From NCBI GenBank assembly GCA_023443515.1, contig JAEZUC010000158.1:56608-120607 (forward strand): a stretch of DNA of 64,000 bases, given 5' to 3'. Positions 18,102 to 27,058 of this stretch are shown here, one piece after another. The stretch is from Bacillota bacterium (GTDB lineage: Bacteria; Bacillota; Clostridia; Acetivibrionales; DSM-1351). Each line of letters starts with the position of its first letter. Position 1 is the stretch's first letter. The notes beneath the pieces were generated by a model, which was not told the origin of the DNA, did not search any database, and was given only the letters and a program-made list of their open reading frames with translations. The translations under genes and the position numbers were made by a program.

Positions 18102-18633
18102 TCATGTTTACCGCATCATCAATGCTCCTGTGTCTGGTGCCACTATAGTTTTTGCCGATTATTTGCAGTGCCTTAGCAAGATTACAGGAGGAAGACGGAA
18201 GTGCTGTAAATGCCATAAACTTCTCCTGTAAATTTATCAGACCGTTTTTTTGTATTATGTTTACAAATTCCTTGTTTTTACTTTTGTGCTTTCTAAGGCT
18301 TTTTTTCAGCAGAAAAATGTCATAGTCTCCCCATGTGTACAGTGTAGGGTCTTCACTGCTTTTGTACTGAATTATCCATTGGTAAAAGAGGTCAATTGCT
18401 CGGTTGAAATCCATCCCGTTTTCTACATCAGTTTGGCTAAGTCCAGTAAGCTCTTTGCAGTAGTCAGATAAAACCGGCTCTATTACAGGTCTTATTACCG
18501 CTGTAAATTTGCCAATTTTTTGTAATTTTTTTCCTGTTGCCACTGCCCCGATTTCAATTATTTCTGCATGGGGCCGTTTATTTTTTTCATTTTTATCCCA
18601 ACAAGTAGCTTCAAAATCGATGAATATTGGCAT
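18055..18633 (-). CDS. DEDDh-type 3'-5' exonuclease
   Basis: A 192-residue protein with the ExoI motif FIDFEAT (D6, E8) at its N-terminus, ExoII around TWGDYD, and an ExoIII with HRSIDDAVN carrying the DEDDh histidine and aspartate. Its small size and IDFEATCW start resemble KapD/ERI-1-like exonucleases, which trim RNA or DNA ends. There is no polymerase domain. Its C-terminal codons overlap the convergent membrane protein gene, so each mRNA 3' end is antisense to the other. Confidence 0.8.
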   Translation of the reverse strand: MPIFIDFEATCWDKNEKNKRPHAEIIEIGAVATGKKLQKIGKFTAVIRPVIEPVLSDYCKELTGLSQTDVENGMDFNRAIDLFYQWIIQYKSSEDPTLYTWGDYDIFLLKKSLRKHKSKNKEFVNIIQKNGLINLQEKFMAFTALPSSSCNLAKALQIIGKNYSGTRHRSIDDAVNMIKLYKYLYKDLASQN

Positions 18634-18934
18634 ATATTTTCCTTATTATATTACTGATTTAGTATGACTTTCTTTTTTGTATACTCTGTACAATTTGAAA
18701 TAAAAATATCCGTAAAAGAGTATTATTATGGGGAATATCAGCCAGGAAAAGCCTCTGCCCATTGCAAAAGGGGTTTCAAACTTATGATAAGGAATATGTA
18801 GAAAGTCTATTAAGAAAAAAATAAAACATTAGCACTAGAAGCAAACACTAACTTTTAAACAGAAATAGGAGCTGCCAAAAACAATATCCTTGAGAAAACA
18901 TTGTTTTTGGTAGCTCCCTGTTTATTAATGTTGA
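18634..18934. other. Intergenic region with a possible 38-codon ORF and a hairpin
   Basis: This 301-bp spacer holds a large inverted repeat, GGAGCTGCC at 18868 facing GGTAGCTCC ending 18917, which may terminate the M23 gene but lacks a strong T-run. A minus-strand ORF at 18646-18762 would encode a 38-residue peptide with one membrane segment (FSWLIFPIIILFYGYFYF) but has no ribosome site. It could be the tail of a lost membrane protein gene. I do not call it a gene. Confidence 0.3.
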
Positions 18935-19753
18935 CTATTTTATATACGCTGGGGGATTTTTGTAGACTCCATTAACTGTCAAGCCAAAATGAAGGTGACT
19001 TCCAGTAGACCATCCTGTCGTTCCTACAGTTCCAACCTTCTGCCCTGCTGTTACTGTCGCTCCATTAGAAACTGTAATCTTTGACATATGCATATAAATC
19101 GTTGAAACACCATTAGTTCCGTCTATTCTTATACAGTTTCCCTGATTTCCACACTTTCCACATGGACACTTATCTGACTTAGAATAGTCTTCTGTACAAG
19201 TGGATACTATAGTAACCTTTCCACTATGAGCAGCTACTATTTGGCTTCCTCTAGGTGCTGAGATATCAACTCCATTATGCTTTCCATTATGTATGCTACA
19301 TGTACAGTTTAATTGACATGAACCATAAGAGTAACCAGGCACTGGAAAATAGTATACACCACCTACTGACTTAACTGTAAACTTTTTATTTACTAGCGTT
19401 GTAACCCCTGAGTCATTCTGTGCAAATACTTTATATGTCTTAGCACCTTCTGTAAGCTTATCAAAGTATATATATGGGTCAAGCTTCGCTATATCGTATG
19501 ACTTGGTATTAGGTTCTGCAGACATTCCTATTTCTTGGGTTCCTGATGCATTAAAAATAGAAACAGTAACCTTTTTAATATTAGTACTAGATGATATTAT
19601 CCCTTTTATTGAGAAGGTTTGTCCTAAAGTAATTGTATCCGGGGGTGAATTTTGACCCGAAATTGTTGGAGCTGTAGCCGCAAAACTTGTCAGCATTGTC
19701 AGCATTGATACTAAAACAACTATTGAAATTAATCTTAAAATTCCCTTTTTCAT
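18935..19753 (-). CDS. Secreted M23-family metallopeptidase
   Basis: A 272-residue exported protein with a signal peptide at residues 1-26, an Ig-like/Big region at about 30-125, then a C-terminal M23 (LytM) domain. The zinc ligands are visible as KHNGVDIS and SHLHFG, with IYMHM between. Such enzymes cut peptidoglycan cross-bridges. The domain carries about ten cysteines in short clusters (SCQLNCTC and KCPCGKCGNQGNC), rare for M23. The ATG at 19753 follows TTGGAGG; the longer upstream reading lacks support. Confidence 0.82.
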   Translation of the reverse strand: MKKGILRLISIVVLVSMLTMLTSFAATAPTISGQNSPPDTITLGQTFSIKGIISSSTNIKKVTVSIFNASGTQEIGMSAEPNTKSYDIAKLDPYIYFDKLTEGAKTYKVFAQNDSGVTTLVNKKFTVKSVGGVYYFPVPGYSYGSCQLNCTCSIHNGKHNGVDISAPRGSQIVAAHSGKVTIVSTCTEDYSKSDKCPCGKCGNQGNCIRIDGTNGVSTIYMHMSKITVSNGATVTAGQKVGTVGTTGWSTGSHLHFGLTVNGVYKNPPAYIK

Positions 19754-20059
19754 TACATTACCTCCAAATATAATAGTTTTTGTTGAAGTCATTTTCTTAA
19801 GCAAATGACTATTCGAATTATATATCATCCGCCGAATTTAACAATATGTGGATTATCATTCATATGATTACATTTATAATTGAATTTTTAAAAGTAATTA
19901 TAAATATAATATTTTTACTAAATTGAAATTTGTAATTTATTTAACATAATAACCGGATTTTGGATTATTCTGTGTAAAATGAACTTATGTTTAAGGATAA
20001 AACAGTGGAAGGCTTTTTTACTGTTATCCTCTGGATGGCTCACAAAAAGTCAAAATTGA

Positions 20060-20310
20060 ACAAAACCTAGTAGTATAATTAGTCTCTGGAGTAACATCCT
20101 AGACCCCGCTTTTCTTAGGATGTTGAATGAGCAATACATAGCATGTAATCTTTGGGAAGGAGTTGTTAGAAGGAATAAAGCCGGGTCAATTGAGCCAGGA
20201 ATAGCCAACAACTGGAGTATATCAGAGGATGGCTTAAAATACATTTTTATTTAAGAAAAAATACAAAATGGAGCAATTCAAATATTTACCAACCCCGAAC
20301 TAAATTTAGT
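20060..20310 (+). pseudogene. Remnant of an oligopeptide-binding protein gene (SBP_bac_5)
   Basis: One frame reads ILDPAFLRMLNEQYIACNL, then WEGVVRRNKAGSIEPGIA, NNWSISEDGLKYIF and a stop. In the next frame LRKNTKWSNS continues. Together they match the N-terminal pattern of family 5 solute-binding proteins (dipeptide/oligopeptide), where W-x-ISEDGLxYxFxLRxxxKWSxG is conserved. The start, signal peptide and the remaining 400 or so residues are missing, and a one-base shift breaks the frame. This is a decayed fragment, not a gene. Confidence 0.7.
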
Positions 20311-21526
20311 TATTTAATGGTATCCTTGAATTACCTATAATCAACATAGGTTCACGAGAATAATCAATTGTAGAATCAAACATAACACAGTATTTTGAGC
20401 TTTCATCATTTTGTGTTGGTGATGATATGGTTGCACCCATTTCTTTTAGTATGGTTCCGTCTTTATATTTTATTGAAATCTGTTGTGTAATAGGTTCACT
20501 GAGTTTTACCATTACACTCATTTGGTAAACACTAATTGACTCTATTAAAGCAGATTCAACATATGTTTTCTGAGTGGGTATTATTTCATTAGGCTTATTA
20601 TTTAAGTCCACATCAAAATTTACGTTTAACGGCTCTTTAAAAGTAAATAATTGGGGAGTATTAATTACCAATTCATAATCATTTGCATTATTACTTTCAA
20701 GAGGCCCGAAGGTGTAATTATATATTCCCTCGTCTTTATTATCCGCATCATGAATACTTTGTCCGATAGCAAAATGCTCTTGTTTAAATTTTTTATTTCT
20801 AATAAGAGGGGTTAGTAAGTTGTATGCATGTGGTTTTTTTATATTTAGAGAAACACAGGAATTACTAAATTTCAAGTCGGTAATTCGCATATTTAAATTT
20901 TGATCTAAATCATAATTTTCTATATTAAGTGGTAGTATTATCTGATTTTCTATATCTGCTAAACCTATACTTTCAACAACAAACTTTAACTTAGAGTTTT
21001 TATCTTTTATTACATCTTTGTTTGATTCAAACCTAAAAATAACACAATTTTGTTTCCCATTGTATATTTCATCAGAACTGCGAACAAAATTCCTTACACC
21101 ATTGATCTCAAGATAACACTCATTAAAGATAACTTTGTTTCGGAATATATGCTTTGATGTATCCGTAAGTTTATAAAACAATAAAACACCGTTATTTTCC
21201 ACTAATGCTGCATCAACAGTTAACTGTATGCCGTCTTGTTCTACTGTTTTATTGACCAAGTTACCATTAACAGGGCCTGAATTACTACCAAAAATTTTAA
21301 CAATATAATTACGAATATCATAGTTTACTGTGGCAAATGCCGTAACAGATATTGTTAAGAGTAGAACAATGCTCAAAGCAACTACAACAGGAGCGTAACG
21401 AATTTTCTTTATGGTAAATGTATTTTTGTTAGGTTCTACAGAAATTTTATTCCAATATTCCGGTGTAATATGCTTGGCTTCAGCTAACAAGGCTTTTTTA
21501 ATTTTTCTTTCCTTTAAATAAAACAT
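20306..21526 (-). CDS. DUF4179-type membrane protein, probable anti-sigma factor
   Basis: A 406-residue protein. A cytoplasmic N-terminus (about 1-43) contains WNKISVEPNKNTF, one membrane segment lies at about 44-67, and an extracytoplasmic beta-rich region fills the rest. Proteins of this layout (DUF4179) are routinely encoded after ECF sigma factors in clostridia and are thought to restrain them. It starts 25 bp after the sigma gene stop. The signal sensed outside is unknown. Confidence 0.75.
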   Translation of the reverse strand: MFYLKERKIKKALLAEAKHITPEYWNKISVEPNKNTFTIKKIRYAPVVVALSIVLLLTISVTAFATVNYDIRNYIVKIFGSNSGPVNGNLVNKTVEQDGIQLTVDAALVENNGVLLFYKLTDTSKHIFRNKVIFNECYLEINGVRNFVRSSDEIYNGKQNCVIFRFESNKDVIKDKNSKLKFVVESIGLADIENQIILPLNIENYDLDQNLNMRITDLKFSNSCVSLNIKKPHAYNLLTPLIRNKKFKQEHFAIGQSIHDADNKDEGIYNYTFGPLESNNANDYELVINTPQLFTFKEPLNVNFDVDLNNKPNEIIPTQKTYVESALIESISVYQMSVMVKLSEPITQQISIKYKDGTILKEMGATISSPTQNDESSKYCVMFDSTIDYSREPMLIIGNSRIPLNN

Positions 21527-21550
21527 AGAATTAAGCTCCTTTCGTTGTTT

Positions 21551-22087
21551 CTATCTAAGTAAATCATACATATTCTTTATTGCGGTTCGGTATTTCCAAG
21601 TAATAGTTCCCATGGGACGTTCCAAGATATTGCTTATTTCCTTAAATTTTAATCCCGCCAGAACATGCATTACTACAATTTGCTGTTGTTCCAAATCCAG
21701 CTGTTTAAGTGCTTCAAGTACTATTATTTTAGTTTCAAAATCTGTTTTTTGTCTATTAACAGTAATAATATTTGGGTAAGCTGATTCGGAATCAAATCTT
21801 GTGACAATATCCCTTTTCTTTCTAAGTACATCAATAGAAGCATTCCTGGCTATCTGCAATATCCATGCTTTAGGACTAGTTCCTTTTTTATATGAAGAAG
21901 CATTTGCCATTATCTTAATAAATACTTCCTGCGACACATCTTCAGCAAGGTATCTATCTTTCAAAATTATATAAGACAGAGTATAAACAGCCTGATTAAG
22001 TTCGTCATATAAAAATTTAAGGCTATCATAATCACCTTTTGCAAGTTTTAATATACTCTGTTCTAATTTTTTCAATAGTAATTTCAC
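21551..22087 (-). CDS. ECF-type RNA polymerase sigma factor
   Basis: A 178-residue sigma-70 family factor. Region 2 contains YIILKDRYLAEDVSQEVFIKI (the -10 binding helix) and region 4 contains LDLEQQQIVVMHVLAGLKFKEI, a helix-turn-helix for -35 binding. Region 3 is absent, as in ECF factors. It forms an operon with the DUF4179 membrane protein. I did not find a clear autoregulatory ECF promoter upstream. Confidence 0.88.
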   Translation of the reverse strand: MKLLLKKLEQSILKLAKGDYDSLKFLYDELNQAVYTLSYIILKDRYLAEDVSQEVFIKIMANASSYKKGTSPKAWILQIARNASIDVLRKKRDIVTRFDSESAYPNIITVNRQKTDFETKIIVLEALKQLDLEQQQIVVMHVLAGLKFKEISNILERPMGTITWKYRTAIKNMYDLLR

Positions 22088-22428
22088 CTCCTATAAATTA
22101 AACGATTTAATTGCGCTAATTTATGGGATATTTAGAAAATATTTTAGATTTTATTATAGGGATGATAATATAACACTCAATTAAATTGCCTTATACTCTG
22201 TGCTGAATATGGAATAATAAACTCTAAATTTTTTGAATCACATAGTGCTTCAATTCTGTGAAGAGATAATTCCTTGAATCCAAAAATCGGGTATTGGAAG
22301 TCAATTTAATCTATTATTTTATTCCGACTCGATCGTTGAGATGGTCTAGAGGTAATATCACATAGTATCTCATCTTCGAAATATCTATATTTGAAATCCT
22401 ATCGTACTTCCTTTATTATTTATTTGCG
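22088..22428. other. Intergenic region, nothing recognised
   Basis: This 341-bp A+T-rich spacer between the sigma-factor start and the end of the MerR gene should contain the sigma-operon promoter and the 3' end of the MerR transcript. I see no conserved RNA motif, no convincing ORF on either strand and no strong hairpin. Confidence 0.4.
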
Positions 22429-23268
22429 TTAAAGTTTCTGAACTGCAACAAAAACTCTGCAGTCATACATGCTGATATGCCTGTTGCTGATCATCTTTGT
22501 AAACGGGATTACATAAATATTGCCAACCAGTCGATACCCCTGCTCAGACGCAAATTCACGGAGCTGCTTCAGGAGTGTAACCTCCAAATCCCGCCGCGTC
22601 CCTTTATAGAGATATGTTAAATAGTATGCCGATGGCGCCATAGTATAATCTTCAGGATTTTTCGGTATACAATTGCAATAACTGCAAAACCCGCTAATTC
22701 CAGATTGGGTTTCAAGGTATAGAGAGCTTTCCGGATAAATGCTTCCAACCGGAAAACCCATGATCTCTGCTGCCCGCTCATTGCAACGCATTACATGTTC
22801 GCGGAATTTCAGTTCACGATATTCTGTATCAAGAGATTTTTTAGGGTCCACCTTTGTACAAAAGATATAAAAAGCCTGCGGATTGAGAACGATACGCATT
22901 TCTGCCGTGGCAAGGTCGAGGGTAGTACGTCTGAAATGTTCGTAATAATCATACTCTCGAAGAACCTTATCGATCTGTGCCCTCTGTTTTTCCAGTTGAT
23001 CTCTCTTACTGTCGATAATTGCTTGATATTCCGGTACTCCCCCGACGTATAAAAACGTCTTTATCTCATTCAGAGAGCATCCGGTGCTTTTCAGCATATC
23101 AATGAGCTGCAATGAGTAAACCTGTTCCGGTGAATATAGTCCATACCCATTCTTCTCTTTCTTACATGGCGGCAGCAGGCCAATTCTCCCGTAATATTCT
23201 AATGTGTCCCTTGAAATCCCGCATAGCTTAGCAAACTCACCGGGATAGTAAAATCCGTCATCTGTCAT
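22429..23268 (-). CDS. MerR-family transcriptional regulator
   Basis: A 279-residue regulator. The N-terminal MerR helix-turn-helix (YPGEFAKLCGISRDTLEYYGRIGLLPP) is followed by a wing, a coiled coil near 85-120 (KRDQLEKQRAQIDKVLREY), and a C-terminal GyrI/BltR-like effector-binding domain (about 125-279). The ATG at 23268 lies after GAGGAG; the longer reading to 23313 has no site. It is divergent from the flavin reductase, whose promoter overlaps its own, so it very likely controls that gene. Confidence 0.85.
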   Translation of the reverse strand: MTDDGFYYPGEFAKLCGISRDTLEYYGRIGLLPPCKKEKNGYGLYSPEQVYSLQLIDMLKSTGCSLNEIKTFLYVGGVPEYQAIIDSKRDQLEKQRAQIDKVLREYDYYEHFRRTTLDLATAEMRIVLNPQAFYIFCTKVDPKKSLDTEYRELKFREHVMRCNERAAEIMGFPVGSIYPESSLYLETQSGISGFCSYCNCIPKNPEDYTMAPSAYYLTYLYKGTRRDLEVTLLKQLREFASEQGYRLVGNIYVIPFTKMISNRHISMYDCRVFVAVQKL

Positions 23269-23284
23269 AAAACTCCTCTTGACC

Positions 23285-23341
23285 TCCGAGTTACTCGTAA
23301 GTTTATAGTTCAAGTATAATAAATTTTTAACAAACTATCAA
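23285..23341. promoter_or_regulatory. Overlapping divergent promoters and operator of MerR/reductase
   Basis: For the MerR gene, TTGATA (complement of 23336-23341), a 17-bp spacer and TATACT (complement of 23313-23318) form a near-ideal sigma-A promoter. TATAAT at 23315-23320 can serve the reductase on the other strand, so the two -10 boxes overlap. An 11-bp palindrome, CGAGTTACTCG (23287-23297), lies in the reductase -35 region and is a candidate MerR site. Confidence 0.55.
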
Positions 23342-23364
23342 TGTTAGAAAAGGAGAGTATTCAT

Positions 23365-25344
23365 ATGAACAGATATCCTCATTTGCTTTCACCTGGGAGA
23401 ATCGGTAACCTAGAATTAAAAAACCACATCATTATGGGTCCTACAGAAACACTCTACGCTTCCTGCAACGGTGAAGTTACCCGCCCCCTCATCGATTATT
23501 ATGTTCGAAGAGCAAAGGGTGGCGTTGGCCTAATCGTTCTTCATTCTGCACAGGGCAATACCAAAATAGATCCAATTGACCCCTATGCAGGCTCATTACG
23601 CATGGATGACAATGCTTACATTCCAATGTTGTCTGTGCTTACAGAGGAGGTTCATCGAGCAGGAGCCAAAATTGCGGCGCTGGTTTCTCCGGGAGGAGGC
23701 GCTCAGGCCTTTGGTTTTCCCTATGATAAAGGAAGTCAGGGCATTTATCAGGAATCCAATGTCGGTCCGAGCGAAAAGCGTTCCATGGTTGCACAGCGAC
23801 CTGTACGTAAATTAACCGTTGACGAAATCCATAAATCAGTAGAAGCCTATGGACTTTGCGCCGGAAGAGCAAAGGCGTCCGGTTTTGATGCGTTCTATAT
23901 TCATGCGGTTGGTGGATACCTCGTTTCACAATTTTTAACACCATATTTTAATGATCGTGATGATGAATATGGCGGTAGTCTCGAAAATCGCATGCGTTTC
24001 TTACTGGAACTAATCGCTTCATGTCAAAAACATGCTGGAAAAGATTTTCCGATTATTGTAAGAATTTCCATAGACGAATATATGGGTGATGCCGGAAGGG
24101 GAATTGAAGAATCAAAAGAGATTGCTAAAAGGTTGGAAGCAGCCGGAGTTGCTGCAATTGACTGCAGTGCTGGAATATTTGAATCAATGCATATGTTGAT
24201 TCCACCCCTTTACCTGCCGGAAGGAGTCCTTGTACCTCTTGCTCAAGAAATTAAAGGTGTTGTCAACATTCCGGTAATCACTCAGGGACGACTATACGAT
24301 CCAGATGTAGCGGAAGGTGTTCTTGCAGATGGAAAGGCAGATTTTGTCTTGTTGTCCCGCGCCCTGGTGTGTGACCCTGACTGGGTAAAAAAGATTCAGC
24401 AGGACGATGCAAAGAGCATCAGAAGATGTCTCACATGCAACCATTGCATCGGGACACGTGTATTCAACAATCTTCCGATCCGATGTGCGTTTAATCCAGA
24501 GGCTGGACGCGAAAACCAATCCGTAAGCGGTCTACCAAAACCCGAAAGCATTAAAAAAATTGCTATTATCGGCGCAGGTCCGTCGGGATTGGAAGCCGCA
24601 TACATCCTCGGTCTTCGCGGTCATCACGTGGATATTTATGAGTCCACAGACAAGCTATGCGGAGGCCAGCTGGATATTGCTATGGTCCCCCCATGTAAGG
24701 ATGTGCTCAAACATATCCCCGGCTATTTTGCCGAGCAGCTGTCTCGCATGGAAAACGTAAATATACACACTAACCACCCGGTAACGGAATCAAATATGGA
24801 TTCAATCCACGCAGATGTTGTACTTCTGGCTACAGGAGCAAAGGCCCTCATTCCCAATATCCCCGGAATTGATAATCCAAACATTTATACTGCAGAACAA
24901 GTACTAAAGGGGGATATTTCTCTTTCCGGGAATATCGCAATTGCCGGAGGCGGTCAGGTTGGCTGTGAAACTGCCCACTATCTGCTTGAAAACGGCTGCA
25001 AGGTATCCATCATTGAGATGATGCCTGCTATCGCGCTCAAAGAAGAACTGATTACCATGCTGACGATCACAAACATTCTTAACTCGTCTGGTGCAGAGAT
25101 TCATACCGATACAAAAATTTTAGAGTTTAAGAGCAACAGCGTTGAAACGGTTAACGTTCGAACCAATGAATCAGTTTCCATACCATGTGACAGCATTGTT
25201 CTTGCATTTGGTACAGTTCCAGAAAATGCACTTTATGAAAAGCTCGCGCAGAAGTTCAATGTGATAAAAGTCGGTGATTGTGCTAAGGTCGGAAATATAG
25301 CAACCGCTATTGAGGACGGATATTTTGCCGCACTGGAGATTTAA
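23365..25344 (+). CDS. Old-yellow-enzyme family NADH:flavin oxidoreductase with Fe-S and FAD domains
   Basis: A 659-residue enoate reductase-type enzyme like 2,4-dienoyl-CoA reductase FadH and bile-acid BaiCD/BaiH. The FMN TIM barrel fills residues 1-340. A 4Fe-4S motif is at CLTCNHC...IRCAFNP, and the FAD/NAD domain starts KIAIIGAGPSGLEAA, with a second dinucleotide motif at IAGGGQVGCETA. It should reduce activated C=C bonds at NADH expense. The ATG at 23365 follows AAGGAGAG; the ATG at 23341 lacks a site. The gene and its regulator look richer in G+C than their surroundings, suggesting transfer as a pair (inference). Confidence 0.9.
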   Translation: MNRYPHLLSPGRIGNLELKNHIIMGPTETLYASCNGEVTRPLIDYYVRRAKGGVGLIVLHSAQGNTKIDPIDPYAGSLRMDDNAYIPMLSVLTEEVHRAGAKIAALVSPGGGAQAFGFPYDKGSQGIYQESNVGPSEKRSMVAQRPVRKLTVDEIHKSVEAYGLCAGRAKASGFDAFYIHAVGGYLVSQFLTPYFNDRDDEYGGSLENRMRFLLELIASCQKHAGKDFPIIVRISIDEYMGDAGRGIEESKEIAKRLEAAGVAAIDCSAGIFESMHMLIPPLYLPEGVLVPLAQEIKGVVNIPVITQGRLYDPDVAEGVLADGKADFVLLSRALVCDPDWVKKIQQDDAKSIRRCLTCNHCIGTRVFNNLPIRCAFNPEAGRENQSVSGLPKPESIKKIAIIGAGPSGLEAAYILGLRGHHVDIYESTDKLCGGQLDIAMVPPCKDVLKHIPGYFAEQLSRMENVNIHTNHPVTESNMDSIHADVVLLATGAKALIPNIPGIDNPNIYTAEQVLKGDISLSGNIAIAGGGQVGCETAHYLLENGCKVSIIEMMPAIALKEELITMLTITNILNSSGAEIHTDTKILEFKSNSVETVNVRTNESVSIPCDSIVLAFGTVPENALYEKLAQKFNVIKVGDCAKVGNIATAIEDGYFAALEI

Positions 25345-25392
25345 AATCACAACGATGTAATGTTCCGAGCTTACTTTCCACCGGTAAATAAT

Positions 25393-25440
25393 AAGAAACC
25401 GTATAGAATGGGGTCCTAATCTTTACGGTTTCTGTATTTT
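25393..25440 (+). terminator. Terminator of the flavin reductase gene
   Basis: AGAAACCGTA (25394-25403) pairs with TACGGTTTCT (25424-25433), followed by a T-rich run about 50 bp after the stop codon. Confidence 0.75.
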
Positions 25441-26040
25441 TAATCTATTCTGATAAAAAACATGGTTTACCGCAGTTTACAGGGAGTATCTCTATCTTGG
25501 GAGATTCCTCGGTGTAATCAAAAACAATAAGAGTTTTATTCACTTATTAAATGCTGTTAATTTAATTTCTCTAATTGCTGTTTAACAATATTTAGAGTAA
25601 CGACCTTTTTCTTTCCACTTTTATCATTGTAGTAATTACTTGGTCACCAGTTAAACATTTTGTATCGATAGTTTTTTCTTCCCCCGTATGAGTATTTCCA
25701 GACAACCCTATCATACTTATCAGATACCATTCATCATTTTGATATCTACTAAAGTAATCGATAATACAAATAATATAAAAATGACAGATAATCAAAAGAC
25801 TACCTGACATTTTATAAAATGTAAATTGAATTTAATTATTCTGATTAAAGGTACCCAGCTTGCTACATAGTCGCATTGCTCCTTGCGCTGCGCAATAAAC
25901 ACCTTCGCTTCTTCGGCCTTTGGGCAGCGCTAGGCGTCCCTAAAGGTACCCGGTTAACAAATTGTTCTTTGAAATCACCTGGTATTGAGGCTACATATCT
26001 TATAACACCCTTATTCAGTTTAATATCTCTTTTATATAAA
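25441..26040. other. Gene-poor stretch with a short ORF and no clear gene
   Basis: About 600 bp with no supportable gene. A 72-codon minus-strand ORF at 25592-25810 has a hydrophobic N-terminus but no ribosome site. The stretch contains the G+C-rich element annotated at 25846-25951. The rest is A+T-rich, without recognised motifs. Confidence 0.4.
25846..25951. repeat. G+C-rich element bounded by an 11-bp direct repeat
   Basis: TAAAGGTACCC occurs at 25846-25856 and again at 25941-25951, with 84 bp between them that are far richer in G+C than the surroundings. On the minus strand one frame stays open through the insert (for example GRRSEGVYCAAQGAMRLCSK), without a start codon. The layout resembles a small inserted or duplicated sequence. 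No inverted terminal repeats are evident. Its nature is unknown. Confidence 0.45.
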
Positions 26041-26070
26041 ATAGACCGTTAGCTTATACTAACGGTCTAT
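26041..26070 (-). terminator. Terminator of the PPC-domain gene
   Basis: ATAGACCGTTAG (26041-26052) and CTAACGGTCTAT (26059-26070) form a perfect 12-bp stem with a six-base loop, 65 bp after the stop. A T-rich stretch follows on both strands. Confidence 0.75.
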
Positions 26071-26134
26071 TTGTGACGTGTTATTTTTTCTTACCTATTG
26101 AACTTAAGTTAGCAAAGTGTTTTTTTAAAAATAC

Positions 26135-26875
26135 TCATTGATCAACATATAAAGTATATCGATAAAAAGGATCTCCACCGTTTAACAGACTAACTTTTAC
26201 AGCATAAGTCTGTCCACCTGTTAAATACACACACTCAGTATCACGACTGCTTGTTGATGAGGCTATAAGATTTGTTCCATTAAAATCATAAACAAATAAA
26301 TCGTAGTTTGAACCTAAAGGTATACCTCGAAGATATAATTGGTGAGAACCTGCAGGTATTTGAATGCGATACCAGTCTGTAGTATCACCATCAGAAAGTG
26401 TATCACAAAAATAGAATAAATTTGCATATGTAGTAGTAACAGTCTTTAATGTATCATTAGGCTCAAAACTTGTATTTTTCATTGTTCCTATTCTATAGCT
26501 ACCGGAGCCATAATTACACATAACCCTTATATAGTATTTTTCATTAGGTTTTACAGTCATTACTACAGCCTCTTGATTATTTCCTGCACGCACCGGGTAA
26601 ACTACCGCATCTAGATTCTCATCATATATTATCATTCCATAATCAGCATCACTTGGGATATTCTGTAGATAAAACCTCATTGTATTTACGTCAGATGGCA
26701 CTATCACATAGAAATAATCATCTTCGTCAGGAGATTCAAGGGTATCAACTACGTCTTGGGATAATGTAAGGCGTTTTGCTGTTTCAAAGCTGTTATTATT
26801 TGATACTGCTAGTCCCACATTTGTAAAACATAAAAGTAAACTTGCAATTATTAATAATGACATAATTCTTTTCAT
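26135..26875 (-). CDS. Secreted protein with two PPC-like domains
   Basis: A 246-residue exported protein with a signal peptide at residues 1-23 (MSLLIIASLLLCFTNVGLA). The rest reads as two bacterial pre-peptidase C-terminal (PPC) beta-sandwich units. One is at about 27-128 (NSFETAKRL...DDYFYVIVP), the other at about 135-246 (SFEPNDTLKT...TDWYRIQIP...YDLFVYD). PPC domains normally accompany secreted peptidases, but no catalytic domain is present. It may be a stand-alone binding or processed module. The ATG lies 8 nt after an AGGGAGAG ribosome site. Confidence 0.72.
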   Translation of the reverse strand: MKRIMSLLIIASLLLCFTNVGLAVSNNNSFETAKRLTLSQDVVDTLESPDEDDYFYVIVPSDVNTMRFYLQNIPSDADYGMIIYDENLDAVVYPVRAGNNQEAVVMTVKPNEKYYIRVMCNYGSGSYRIGTMKNTSFEPNDTLKTVTTTYANLFYFCDTLSDGDTTDWYRIQIPAGSHQLYLRGIPLGSNYDLFVYDFNGTNLIASSTSSRDTECVYLTGGQTYAVKVSLLNGGDPFYRYTLYVDQ

Positions 26876-27058
26876 AATTCACGCTCTCCCTTAATAAAAA
26901 TTTTTATGACTTCTCTATCAATTATAAAACTATAGGAATGAAAAATATGTAATATACTGTAATTATAGTTATTTAATTACAATATTTACTTTTACCTTTT
27001 CTATTTCTATGTCAACTACAGTTGAGTACACCATTTCCCTTCGTAATATTTCTTTACA

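Noticed and set aside
20050..20244. 64-codon minus-strand ORF
   Set aside because: It is the shadow of the binding-protein remnant on the plus strand.
25592..25810. 72-codon ORF with hydrophobic N-terminus
   Set aside because: No ribosome site, A+T-rich random-looking composition, no recognisable domain.
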